Source of the DNA: Lineus longissimus | Taxonomy: Eukaryota; Nemertea; Pilidiophora; Heteronemertea; Lineidae | Reading direction: 5' to 3' | DNA length: 64,000 nt | NCBI RefSeq assembly: GCF_910592395.1 | Contig: NC_088308.1 | Coordinates: forward strand, 16,941,501-17,005,500 | Shown here: positions 44,515 to 56,000 of the stretch, piece after piece | Numbering within the stretch: position 1 is the stretch's first letter | Layout: every line of letters begins with the position of its first letter | Program-made: the position numbers and the translations under genes | The notes under the pieces: generated by a model | Told to the model about the DNA's origin: nothing | The model's input: the letters and a program-made list of their open reading frames with translations, nothing else | The model's database searches: none

Positions 44515-47500
44515 ATGTGTGCAAGCCGACTGCCAAGTATTGCTAATCGAAATAAATGCTTGAGACTACTGCAGATGGGGTGTTACATAACTGAAACCAT
44601 AGACAATCCAGGCACTTATGGCTGTGGGCCTTGTGGAACTGCTATGAAAAATAACCTCAAAGTAGACTAGTAAGTAGTTTATGTGGTCTTATGTGGTCTC
44701 TATGTGGACAAGGTGAGAATTACTTTTGCCAAGAGTGATTTCCTTCTAATCGAAAATGTACCCACTTTTTGAGTAAGTATGTTGACTCAGTTTGGATCTT
44801 CATGGAAAGGTCTAGCAGTGTTGTTGTTAGAATGTGCTTAGGGCTGGCAGTACACGGGAGTAGATCCTCGTTCAGCGGCAGCCTTAAGCACATATGTCAC
44901 AAATATAACGTTAGTAGGTTTCATTTACCCGCTTTAAATGTAGACGATATGGAAATCAATGATGATGTTTTAGTTCAACAAAGGGGGGCTTTTATTAAGG
45001 ATTTACTTGAGATGAGGGACTCGGGAGATGACCAACTCAATTTTTATGAAATCAGTGACATGATAGAAATGCTGTGTGTGAACTGAGAAAGTCTGTCATG
45101 TTAATTACTCAAAGATGCAGGGACATTAGTAGAATGTCCAATTAAGTATATTGTACATTGCTTTGTCTGTATTCAGTGTAATGTTCTTTTCTGTATTTTC
45201 TTAACTTGCTTACTGTTTCAAATTGTACTAGATTTCCTCAGTACGAATAAACATATATATATTCTATCTTCAGTCAAAAGGAGATGGTAACAAGACAGGA
45301 CAATGTCTTTCCTGTGATGCCAGCTGAATGCGATGACAGGAGTTCCCTCTCAGCGCTGCTCCGAGCTTACAGCCACCTCCTCCAGCTGTTCCCTGGCATG
45401 TCGCCTCTGGGTATTCTATGCCAAGCGACCGAAAAACAACACAATTTACAGCCAGTCGACAAAATCGGTGGTAATGATCTATTTAAAAGGTTGGTATTTT
45501 GAAAAAGGAAATTTATGACAATGTATTTTTTTTATATTCGGCCGAGTTAATATTCTTTCAACTGCATCGGTGATTGTAGGCGTACAACATGCCCCAAACT
45601 CTCGCCATCATCTAGAATGTTCTAAATGTTAGCTTGAATTCGCTGATTGGAAGGCCTTATCTTTTATCCAACCCTATGTCTGCTGGCTTTTGCATTATTG
45701 TCAGTCAGTCATTTGCAACACTGATCTGCTGTCTCATCCTGTTCAAGGCAATGTGCCAGATGGTCATTTTAATTTCTCAATAGCCTAAATACCAATTCAG
45801 ACCAAACGTATTCTTTTTCAGTTTGAAATTTCACGAAGTGTTTCATTTCTATCACTTTGTGACCCCCAGTTCATCAAAGAAGTGGTGCGACTTCTGGCAA
45901 AGGTCGCGACTTGACTGGTTTAAAAAGGTACGGTAGGTTGGCTGTGAGATACCAAAATATCTGAGGCCAATGTAAACCAAGTTTTCAGTTATTTTGGCCA
46001 AAGTTGTCATCTTCTTCAATTGAAAGAATAGCTTAATTCTAAAAACATCTGATCTGGCTCTTAGGTCGAGTAAATTGTGCAAATGTGTTCCAGTGGCTAT
46101 CAACTGAGCTATCAGTTCTTCAATATTAAACTTTTTTCAGTTTTCAAATATGCCATCCCCATCTTTATATCTCATTTAACTTTTTTCAGTTTTCGAATGC
46201 ACCATCATCATTTACAATAACAGATGAGGAGGAAATAACTAAAGGTGCTAATGAAAATGGTTCCCAGCAAGAATTACATGTGAAATTCTCATCGCCGTGG
46301 GAACAAGAGACAATTGAAACTATAACTAACTATAATGAAGATTACATGAAAGATTTAGAATCCAAAGTTGGAATAAAACTGCAGGTATGGTAAGCTCTGG
46401 GACCGAAAAATGCTAAGGTTTTGGATCTTATTTGAGGTCTGTCCAAGCTATCTTGATTAGACCCCCAAGAGCCCCCACAGCGAGGTATCAATTTCCTTTC
46501 TAGACATGCCCAAAGTGAATATTTGCCATCAAAATTCAAACCTAGCGGTTCTTGGTTGTGATCCCAAGGACTGCTGCAACCAAAAGGAGGCGTTACATAG
46601 TTTCCATCACAATCATTGATATCCTTTAGTTTGTTAGTTCATCGCAACCTTTCGCTATTTCAGGTTGAAGCTGGTCAGAAGTCTTTTTATCCCCACGTTA
46701 TAAAAATCGCAACCTCCATCGACAAAGCACTGCTTGCATTCCTCTATGATGCATTTACAGAAAAGATTGATCACGGCAATGTAAAACAGGTGAGTGTGTT
46801 AGAGCGGAAAATCCAGTAGATTGGAGATGACCATCCAGAGCCAATCTCAAAGGGACAATATAGGCAGGCAAGATAAAGTTACACAAAGCCGCCAATAGGG
46901 GTGTCCCACATCTCGCAGTAAGTCGAAATGATTCACGCTTGTACGAGGAATATATTTAGTGCTAAGTCTGACATGACCAAGGGCCTTACTGTGTATACTA
47001 GTCACTTGAAGATGGCCAAATTAGCCCTTCTCCTCCAGCCTATAGTTCCCCTTTAAAGGCCGAAGCCAAAAAGCCATTTCACATATCAGTAGCATTAGTT
47101 TATGTGACTGTTATCATTTATATATTTCTGTTTGTCATGACCCTATCCATAGGTTTTATGCCTTCCTTGCAGGTGCTTACTTTACATCCAAAACTTTCTC
47201 CTTATATGGTGGCCATTGTGATGTCACAGCCTTCAGATGACCTCAGAATCGTGGCCGATTTTCTCGTGAAAGAATTCCGCCAGGTGGGGCTGATGACCCT
47301 CAACTATAAACATCCAACTTCTGACATTGATGCTCAAATTAAAAGGTAAATTCATTTCTTTGAATTTACAATAACACTAAGTTGCTGTGTCTCCTCATTT
47401 TATTGTGTGGATTATTACTTGCTTCTGTTAGAATGCAGAATGGTGCGTAATATCGAGGAGTACTTGATTTGAACTATGACGGGACGAGATGGCATTTGTA

Positions 47501-49378
47501 TCAACATTTGTTTTGACCTCCAAATGGTTTAAGCCGCTCTGTGTTAATTATGGACTGCTTTGTCAAATACTGGTAGAATTACTTCATTATCACAGGGCCA
47601 AAAAAAAAAGTTAAGCAAGAATATATTTTTTCACCCTCTTGAACCTCCTCTGATGTGCTGTCTTGGATTCATTGGAGATCATTCGTGCAAGACACCAACA
47701 CAAGGTGGCAACACTAGGCGACTTGCCTGTGACTAAAAATCTTTATTGATTTCCTCATACAATGTGTCTTTATTTCCAGTTATGATGAGATTGGTATTCC
47801 TTACACTCTTCTGCTTGATGTAAAGACATTAGATGTTGGCGTATCACAGCTGAGGAGTCGTGACACAACTATCAGTGTGGGTAAACCTTCCGCACTTCAC
47901 AAAAATAAATAATAACTTTAATAATAATAACTTTATTATTTAAAGTGCTAAGAGGGCTGCCCTATGGCAAACCCTTTCTAAACACTGTACAATAAGTTTT
48001 TAAAGACATCATGACATTGTAAAACACTGTGACACAACTATCAGCGTGGGTAAACCTTCCGCACTTCACAAAAATAAATAATAACTTAAATAATAATAAC
48101 TTTATTATTTAAAGTGCTAATAGGGCTGAGCTATGGCAAACCCTTACTAAACACTGTACAATAAGTTTTTAAAGACATCATGACATTGTAAAACACTGTG
48201 ACACAACTATCAGCGTGGGTAAACCTTCTTTAGCACTTCTCAAAAATAGATAATAACTTTAATACAATGTAATAATAACTTTATTATTTAAAGTGCTAAG
48301 AGGGCTGCCCTATGGCAAACCCTTACTAAACACTGTACAATAAGTTTTTAAAGACATCATGACATTGTAAAACACTTTGACACAACTATCAGCATGGGTA
48401 AACCTTCTTTGGCACTTCTCAAAAATAGATAATAACTTTAATACAATGTAATAACAACTTTGTTATTTAAAGTGCTAAGAGGGCTGCCCTATGGCAAACC
48501 CTTTCTAAACACTGTACAATAAGTTTTAAAAGACATCATGACAATGAAAACATTGTGAGCAAATTTACAATGGGATTAAAAAAATATTTTTGCAAGTTAC
48601 AAGTACAACAGGAGAAAATGTGTAAAGGTCACACAAATAGTTTCCATTTAAAAAACCTGTCTCAAAATTTTTAAAATTGCCTCTTACTGAATAATGGTAG
48701 ATAGTACGTGTAAATACTATCTACCATTATTAAATAGAACTGATTTGATGCTTGCTTCTGGTTGTGAGAGTAGGCTCGGGCCGAGCGAAAGACAATAATT
48801 GCTGAGAAGTAGAGAACCGAAAATGCAAGCTGTGGAGAGGCAAAGATGAACTAGTGAAGACAGCCTTCTTGATAACCACCATTAAACACTGTTAACTTAC
48901 TTGGGGTTTTCTCCTTCAGTTAACCCCAATTAGACTTAAAGGGACAATATAGGCATCAGTTAAAGGGACAATATAGGCAGCAGCTAGGCAGGCAAGATAA
49001 AGTTACACAAAGTCTCCAATAGGGGTCTCTCACATCTCACAGTAGGTCGAAATGAATGACGCTTGTACAAGGAATATATTTAGTGCTGAATCTGACATGA
49101 CCAAGGGGCCTTAATGTGTCTACTAGTCACTTGAAGATGGCCAAATTAGCCTCTCTCCTCCTGCCTATAGTCCCCCTTTAACGCTAGCCTTAACGACAAA
49201 ACTTGTGTTAAACAACCAGGTCCTGTCTGAAAAAGGGCTAGGCAGACCAACCTATAACGCCAAATATTATCATGTGTAGCTAAATACAATGTACATGTAG
49301 TTTATTTCGTTCTTTCAGGAACCAGTTCATGTAACTGAGGTCAAGGAGAAATTGTTGCAGAGATGTGGTGCTTCCTAG
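44515..49378 (+). CDS. POLG2: DNA polymerase gamma accessory subunit, mitochondrial
   Basis: Eight exons join in phase to 1128 bp (375 aa): 44515-44669, 45274-45489, 45822-45927, 46190-46384, 46664-46789, 47173-47345, 47780-47876, 49319-49378 (TAG). The start gccATG opens a basic presequence-like N-terminus (MCASRLPSIANRNKCLRLLQ); an in-frame ATG at 44482 or an upstream exon is possible. Landmarks of the class II aminoacyl-tRNA-synthetase-like fold: YGCGPCGTAMKNNL, DNVFPV, KKWCDFWQRSRLDWFKK, FSSPWEQETIETI, then the C-terminal anticodon-binding-type domain with LHPKLSPYMVAIV, LRIVADFLVKEF, YDEIGIPYTLLLD and LRSRDTTIS. The dimer raises processivity of mitochondrial DNA polymerase gamma. The penultimate donor must be AGT|GTGGGT (47876) to keep frame. 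It is shorter than the human protein mainly at the N-terminus. Confidence 0.92.
44769..45250 (+). mobile_element. 3' end of a non-LTR (CR1-like) retrotransposon in POLG2 intron 1
   Basis: The ORF 44769-45086 reads ...SRSSFSGSLKHICHKYNVS ... VQQRGAFIKDLLEMRDSG ... ISDMIEMLCVN and then stops. This is the style of the extreme C-terminus of animal CR1/L2-type elements (SxFxxNLxxICxKYxxS ... IxELLxxRD ... DIxxMIxxIC). It is followed by a T-rich tail with AATAAA (45246-45251). It has no splice sites or POLG2 similarity and lies between two POLG2 exons, so it is not an exon. Confidence 0.5.
46847..47056 (+). mobile_element. TTAA-flanked MITE, copy B (POLG2 intron)
   Basis: Begins tcaaagggacaatataggca and ends agcctatagttcccctttaa. 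Same family as 40111-40331 (opposite orientation) and 48936-49181. The left TTAA has mutated to TCAA. Confidence 0.8.
47861..48558 (+). repeat. 169-179-bp tandem repeat that includes the end of a POLG2 exon and its splice donor
   Basis: The motif tgacacaactatcag(t/c)(g/a)tggg starts at 47861, 48030, 48199 and 48378. The first occurrence is the true 3' end of the POLG2 exon 47780-47876 plus its donor; the other three lie in the intron. Each unit also holds aataataactttattattta and the complete agggctgccctatggcaaac segment. The fourth unit fades out near 48558. Confidence 0.9.
48692..48729. repeat. Hairpin with 15-bp perfect stem
   Basis: taatggtagatagta (48692-48706) pairs with tactatctaccatta (48715-48729) across an 8-nt loop, in the last POLG2 intron. 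Confidence 0.85.
48936..49181 (+). mobile_element. TTAA-flanked MITE, copy C, with duplicated left end
   Basis: The left end ttaaagggacaatataggca appears twice, at 48936 and 48960, and the right end is tgcctatagtcccccttta-a at 49161-49181. The interior is closely similar to copy B. The repeated left end suggests one copy inserted into the TTAA of another, or slippage. Confidence 0.8.
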
Positions 49379-49711
49379 TGGAGAGTGCATTGACTTTTCA
49401 AATACTGAGACAAGTGTATTTGACTGTTGCTAGGGAACGAGTGAATACTATATTCTATGTGGACTAATGAAAGAGGGCTATGCAGCAAAAAATACATTAA
49501 GAATGTTTATGTACATTTTGAGATGATTTTCTTCCACTAATTTGTCTCACCTGTGATTTTGATGTGATTTATTGCAAAATCTCAATGAAGACTTGGCATC
49601 TGATTAATTACTTTTATCATTGCTAGGTTCAGCATGTTGAAGAGTGATCAAGAAAAACCTTATTTACCTGGACCAAATCAAGATATCAGTCAGTTGAGCA
49701 TGGTATTATTA

Positions 49712-49717
49712 AATAAA
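49712..49717 (+). terminator. Polyadenylation signal AATAAA, POLG2
   Basis: First AATAAA after the POLG2 stop codon, 334 nt downstream in an A/T-rich context. Confidence 0.6.
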
Positions 49718-49889
49718 TTAACTCTCTATATGTAAATTTTAAATATTTTGTTGTCTTATGTTCGAAGTTTTCCTTCTGCTATTGTGGTGAGACTGGATGA
49801 TTGTACCTTCTGTATGGATACCTCAACCATTCTGGTCTCACTGAAGGGCATTTCCTCCTTATGGATACTTCACCCAGATACCTGGCCAG

Positions 49890-50330
49890 GTCTTCAGCAA
49901 CGTCACAACCTTGGTAATTATGGTCAAGAGACAATTTCCTCTTTATCAATACGCCAACCTTTGGTAACAATTTTACTGCCAAACAAGATGGCCTTCAATA
50001 ATATAACAACCTAGGTTAAGTAGCAATTTCACCTGGAGACAATGTGGTTTTCAACAATGTTGCGTAAACTTTGTATTGACTTCACTGTGAGGAACAATAT
50101 GTCACAACCTAGCCTTCAACAAGCGTTGAAGAACGTCACAAATGTGGGAAAAGTTCAACAATGTCCCTACCGAGGTAGCACTTTTTCCCAGAGACAATGT
50201 GGTCTTCTTATGTCTCAACCGTGACAACGATTTTCTCTAGAGACAAAATGACCATAAACAACATCACAGCCATAATATTTTTACCAAGAGACAATATGGT
50301 CCGGTGTTAATGAAGTCACAACAAAGTTGG
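49890..50330. repeat. Degenerate minisatellite downstream of POLG2
   Basis: A unit of roughly 55-60 bp with core acaacct(t)ggtaacaatttt and cagagacaatgtggtcttca recurs in diverged form (for example 49900-49960, 49955-50010, 50020-50060, 50170-50215, 50225-50300). No coding capacity. Confidence 0.6.
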
Positions 50331-51459
50331 GTCACTTAATGCCCACGCAGAATGACATGTCCACTTACTATGCATCTGGAACATAAACCTATCATGATGC
50401 ATAAGTATGTACATGAACACATTGATACGCAAATTAATATTCAAAATATTCATCATTCTTGCTTTTTAACATGTGGGTGAAACAATTCGTCAGCTGCTTG
50501 AACTGAACGGACATTTAAAGGTCCAGTTCATTGGTGGTATTTTGTTTACATGTGATCCGCAGGAAAGTTTGAAATTAACATGACATTAGTGCAGTAACTA
50601 CATAAGCCAGTCTAAGGAACCTTGCAAGTGTAGGCCTAGGATCCGCATTGTTGACATTCAGCATTGATATTCAGCATATATGAAATATTTTTATTTTTAT
50701 AGGTTTGAAAACTCCATTACCTTTAATTTACTGTTTAGCAAATACATATGCAGTCATTTTGATACAACAAAGGTATGACGATTGTCGTTGAACAGTATGG
50801 ACTTGTAGAGACTTTGTAATGGAGGCTACATTTGCTTTGTACCATCTCGATCGTGGTTTCTGGACGATATGTGCATTTTTCACTGTTACGGAATTACCAG
50901 GTTACAGAAAATAGACGTATCGTCAGCGAGCATCCGAAGAAAAATGAGGTTTGCCTGGCTGCTTTGTGGTAGGTTGAAATTCGTGTAATGGGTTTTGGAT
51001 TGCATCTGCGTTGCGCTCTTGAGTTTGTACCCCAAATATGGTTAGAGAGGTTAAGATTTTCGCTCCGAGAACGAGAACGAAAACGAGGTGGTATTTTGAC
51101 GATAGATACCGTATTGCCTGTTGTCAGAAATGAAATGAAATAGTGTGTTAATAATGCCTGGTATGCCTTAAAACCTTAATACAAAACAATCAGTTTGACT
51201 TGATGCCGTCAACCAGAGGGAAAAAAACACCTCGCTCGTTCTCGGATCAAAATCTTAACCTCTCTATTATCCAGGGGTTACATCGTGTCGCACGAGCCAA
51301 TGCCTCTAACACACCAACTGCTATTACCACATGGTGTTCAGATTTGATCAGATTATACAAAACATAATTATAACAGCTTTGTTTTCACGCGCTCCCATTT
51401 GTCTAATAATTACCAGTCCCGGTGTTACATCTGTGGTTGATCTCCATATTTCAGTGTTT
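50331..51459. other. Non-coding spacer with a foldback element
   Basis: No gene recognised. Contains the inverted-repeat element at 51044-51265. Confidence 0.5.
51044..51265. mobile_element. Foldback MITE upstream of the small secreted gene
   Basis: agagaggttaagatttt-cgctccgagaacgag at the left (from 51044) and the complement ctcgttctcggatcaaaat-cttaacctctct at the right (to 51265) form imperfect terminal inverted repeats of about 40 bp. A short hexamer series gagaac-gagaac-gaaaac-gagg follows the left end. Confidence 0.75.
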
Positions 51460-52560
51460 CCATTTAATAGACAATAAGAGAGACTTTTCAATAGGGGGAA
51501 CCGAGAAAAACTTGTCAATCTATCTTTCAGCGTTTTATACTTTTGTACTTGTCATATATTTTGTAATAATGAGAATCGAAAAACAACCATGACACAATAC
51601 GTATGCATTCTTCTTTTTTCCGCAGTTACCTTTGCCGCTTTCATAACTGCCAGGAAAGGTAAGGCCATTGAAATCGATAAACATATGATTCAGAAGTATG
51701 GTACGAAAGTCTGAACTCTCGAGAACATAAAAAGTAAAACGTAATATCAGAATTGGAAGGTCCAATATTGACGACTTATGATTACCACCAATCGCAGAGT
51801 TTCTACACAGTTTCGTGTGGCTTCTTCATGAGTGTCTAATAAGACACAATGGAAACCGAAGCCACCGTGGAATGTTTAAAAAGGTGTTGAATATGTCTAT
51901 CACCATCAATAAACCGGTTTTTCATTAAAAACAGGCTTTAATATAGAAAAGCCTGACTTGATTGAGAAAGGGGTCAACCTTACCAATCAATGTACTGTGG
52001 TTTATGTCATGCCTTGCAAAGTGTGCTGCAAAAAACTTGTGCCTCAGAAAAAAAACAAGACAACTACAAAAGAAGCTAAGATTGAATCCTTTTTATTGAA
52101 TCGAACGCTCTACAGAGGTAATCATATACAATTAACAAAATATAAAGTGATCTCGAATAAAAAGACCGTCACATCAGATTGTCTCACTAATGATGAATAA
52201 CGGGGTTGACGATTTTGAAAATGATAACTTTTGCCTAAGACCACCTCCACCGGCAAATTATATTCCAAGGTGAGGCATCTAAACGTAATGTTTCATATCT
52301 TTGAATCATGTTCTTATTATCTCATTGGTGGCTTGGCCAGCATGAAGTACTTGAATAACGAATGTAGCTAAATATAAAGTGGTCCGCGCAACTACATAGG
52401 TCATCCTGACCCTCAAGTCTTGGATCCACTCCGCCGACCCGGACTCCGAGGTAACGGACCGATTAACTCTGATGGTTCAGAATGCTATAGGTAATTGCTC
52501 AAACCTTCGAGGATAAAGTCATTTTCTGTCGGTAAATATATTTATAGTAGACAAGCTTGA
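51460..52560 (+). repeat. Segmental duplication, copy 1
   Basis: From tagacaataagagagac near 51468 to at least ataaagtcattttctgtcgg at 52523-52542 the sequence matches 62932-64000 in the same orientation, with a few percent of substitutions and small indels. The offset is about 11.47 kb. The right boundary cannot be fixed because copy 2 reaches the window end while still matching. Each copy contains one small secreted-protein gene. Confidence 0.92.
51589..52200 (+). CDS. Small secreted Cys/Lys-rich protein, 111 aa, two exons (paralogue 1)
   Basis: Exon 51589-51658 encodes a signal peptide (MTQYVCILLFSAVTFAAF...) and ends AAAG before donor GTAAGG. Exon 51935-52200 follows aaaacag and runs to TAA; phases match (G|GC). 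The mature part has Cys43, Cys51, Cys54-Cys55 and Cys106 (CKVCC in the middle), sequons NLT (38-40) and NRT, and many Lys. I recognise no family. It should be secreted. It is one of two paralogues that flank the giant RTX/C80 gene in the same duplicated segment, pointing away from that gene's coding strand. Conservation of frame and Cys between the copies argues that it is real. Confidence 0.65.
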
Positions 52561-52762
52561 ATAACAGGGTCGAGAATAGTGTGGAGATTAGACACCCATT
52601 TGGTGTAGAATGAATTCATACGGCAACCTTCTCAACCTAGAATATATTCCCACTTCAATGGAATATAACAGTAGGCCTATCGTGATATATTTTTAGCGAC
52701 AACCAATCAGTTGCCGAAATCATATTGTCTTAAATACCCCTAACGTAATCAAATGTCATTTC

Positions 52763-52768
52763 TTTATT
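52763..52768 (-). terminator. Polyadenylation signal (minus strand) for the RTX/C80 gene
   Basis: AATAAA on the minus strand, about 240 nt after the stop codon at 53006. Confidence 0.5.
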
Positions 52769-53005
52769 TCACTTTGAATCATTAATTGGCCAATTGAATG
52801 CTAAGAAAATAACACAGGAGTCATTAATTGGTATTGGTAATTCGGACATCTCCGACGCTGCAAGTCTCAAAGCGAATGTTGTGATGTGAGCAAAACATAC
52901 ATGTATATATATATCGTGCATTCATCTCTGTTGTTCTTAATGGTCCAGAAGAACTCCATTCCTGGCCTAAAGCTGATCATGATGTGTTGTTGCCGATCGA
53001 ATATC

Positions 53006-56000
53006 CTAGACGTTTCGTTGTTCATCAGCCTCCCGTAGGCTATTATAGTTAACAGAATCTGAAAACATAAAGCTTTGTCCTTCTTTGTCATCGCTGGTCT
53101 TCCTGCCGAACTTCGTCAGCCTTCCAGTGAATGCGAGCACGATGATCACGATAAGGGCCACCAGGATGACAAAACACACAAGACCAATTGCTACTGCCTT
53201 TCCAACACCAAAGTCGTAGACACTACACACAAAGTTGTTCATGGAAGAAGGCTTTGCATATGGTACTGCCATGTCATCAAGGTCCGTCTGGTTCAGTTTT
53301 GTGTCATTACAAAGGATCACAAGATGCCTGTTCGTGTCATTAACAAACCAGTTTTGAATAATGATTGGTCCAAGCTCACCTTCAGGGCACCAATATCCTG
53401 AGTACCTATCACCTATGCTGACAGAGAGATGGTCACCATAACGGTCAATCTTGATGTGCTCACGTCTTATTGGAAGAAGGGTGAGAGTGTCTTCGGCAGA
53501 GTCGTTAGCAGCATTCTGTATTGTTTTTACGCCCGTTGTTCCACCAATAATATACACATCTCGTCCCTCGGCACCAATTAGTAGATCGGTACCGTTACCG
53601 GGATATATGACATCATTCCCAGCTCGTCCGAGTATGATATTGTCATCATCATTACCAATAAGAACGTCATCATATGGAGTTCCATAGACATTTTCAACAC
53701 TAATGTAGATGTCTCCCTCAGCATCTGCGCCAGCACCTTGTCCATAGTGAAGGTCCACGTAAATCCCAGTTCTATTGACAGGATTCCCGGAAAAGAGCAC
53801 CGTGTCACATCCTGGACCACCGTCAATTCTGTCAGCCCCGTATCCACCGTAGAGCAAGTCATCGCCTAGCCAGCCTAACATCCAATCGACGTTCTTGCCT
53901 CCTACCAGCGTATCGTTGCCGAGTCCCCCATCAAGGAAGTTCTCGCCGTCACCTCCCCTCAAAAGATCATTACCTGCGTCACCCTTTAAACTGTCAACCT
54001 TCGTTCCCCCAACAAGTGTGTTATCTTTACCTTGGCCTTGAATGTAATTCGCTGCTGTAGAACTTCCTATCACTGAATTGACTTCTGTCCAATTCCAACT
54101 TGATCTCAGGTCAATCTTCTCGTGATTCAACGACGTAGCTCTGTTGATCAAGAGAGGAATGGCTTGGAAAGACTCGCTGTCATTTTTTTGACTCAATGTG
54201 AAGCCAACGCCGTCGCCTGATTGTATGAATAGATGCTGATATTCTTGTCCTTTCTGGAAGTGGCTTAGTGTCAAAGCTGTATGATTAACAGAAGAAAGCA
54301 ACAAATCGTCACTGCCTCCATCTACGAGCCTCATATCTGAATAGTGAGCTTCGAATGAGAGAACATCAGTTTTGTTATCAGCGGCGAAATTGTCAATGAC
54401 ATTGTCTGTACCATACCCTACTTTAATGATATAGGTATCACTGTTGTTACCGCCCATTAGTTTAGATCCCCCTATCTTCGGGTCCAGATAGTTGATCTCA
54501 TCATTACCAGTCAAGATATCAGAATGGTTACCTCCAATCAGACGTTGGATGGATCTCCATGGTTTGATATTGCAATTGATCTGTACATCAGTCTTGGACT
54601 TTGACTTGTCAATAACTGTCGGGGTCAGAACTAACGAATCATTTTGCGACTTTGGTAGAACGCTCACCACATCATCTATGGTTCGGATTACTAGATGCTG
54701 GTGGAACTCGCCTTTGAACCAATCTTTCAAATTAGCAGCCTTGGTTGATCCCTTGCTTTTGACTATCAGGTCATATCCCTCCCTCGCTAGACTCACGTCG
54801 GAAAAATTGAATCCAAACAACAATGTGTCAAGTTTGCGGTCAAAGGCCAGATTGATGATTGTGTCGTACCCGTGTCCTGGTCTCATGACGTAGGTATCGG
54901 CACCTTCACCCCCTCGGATAACGTCATCACCTGGCCCTCCAGAGATATAATTATCTCGTTTATTACCGATGATCTTGTCCGTATAATTTGATCCGATAAC
55001 TGAAACGACGGTAGAGAACTTCGGAATGCTCGCTGTATCGACAGTCTGACCACTGGATTTACTTTCTTTATCAATCAAGTATGCGGCCAATGGAACATCC
55101 TCAAGGCTCGTGTTTGTTGATGCTTTATAAGCGACTCCATCGGTCGAGCCAAATGTCATGTGCTGGCAGTCAGGACCCCTGTACCAATTGAGAACCCGAA
55201 TGAAGTGTCCAGATTTTTTATCAGTAAGTTCAAGATTCAGTTTATCAATCCGTCCAATCGTGGAGAGATACTCAAAACCTACCATGAGTGTGTCTTTCTG
55301 TGTGTCATCAGCGCAGTTATTGATAACATCGTTACCAGTGTCGTAGGCATCAACTATGTACATATCTTTCCCCCTGCCACCAGTTAGATGATCCGTTCCA
55401 TTGCCCCCATCTAATCTGTTGTCTTGGTCATTCCCAACAATAGTATCAGAGTAGTTCGAGCCGTGGACGGTTACAACATTTTTCCAAGGAGGCTGACTGG
55501 TATCGACAGTTCGTGCCGACTTGTCTTTCGAACAGTCAATGGCGATGGCTACCAAGCGTGGAATGCCAAAGGCCGCAGCACGTACCTCAAAGAAGACACC
55601 TCTATCAGCAAGGAAGTTAAGATGGCGATAACGATCCCCACTAAACCAGTTGGTCACCTGCACATGATGAGAGTACCCTGAATTGCTGATGTAAAGATCA
55701 TTGGCTACCCTCTGACATGACAATGTTTGAAAATCAGTGGAATTCATAACTAGCATGTCGTTCTTCATGTCAATGGCATAGTTATCGATGTGGGTATACC
55801 CGCCATCTTTCGTTAATATGTATGCATCGGAACCCTCACCCCCATGAACATTTGACTTCTGAGGACCAAGGTAGAAGACGTCGTTGCCGTCCATTCCGTA
55901 CAAGTCGTAGAAGTAATCGCCAAGGGTATAGCCAAGCTTGCTATTATCTGGCAACTTCTGAACTGTGAAGAACTGGTTGTCCTTGGAGTTCCCATAATAT

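Noticed and set aside
44769..45086. Extra POLG2 exon
   Set aside because: It has no splice sites in phase and resembles a LINE C-terminus; exons 44669 and 45274 join directly through a Tyr codon.
47877..47882. POLG2 donor at GTGG|GTAAAC (47880/47881)
   Set aside because: It is closer to consensus but shifts the last exon into a frame with an early TGA and loses the conserved C-terminus; AGT|GTGGGT keeps the family alignment.
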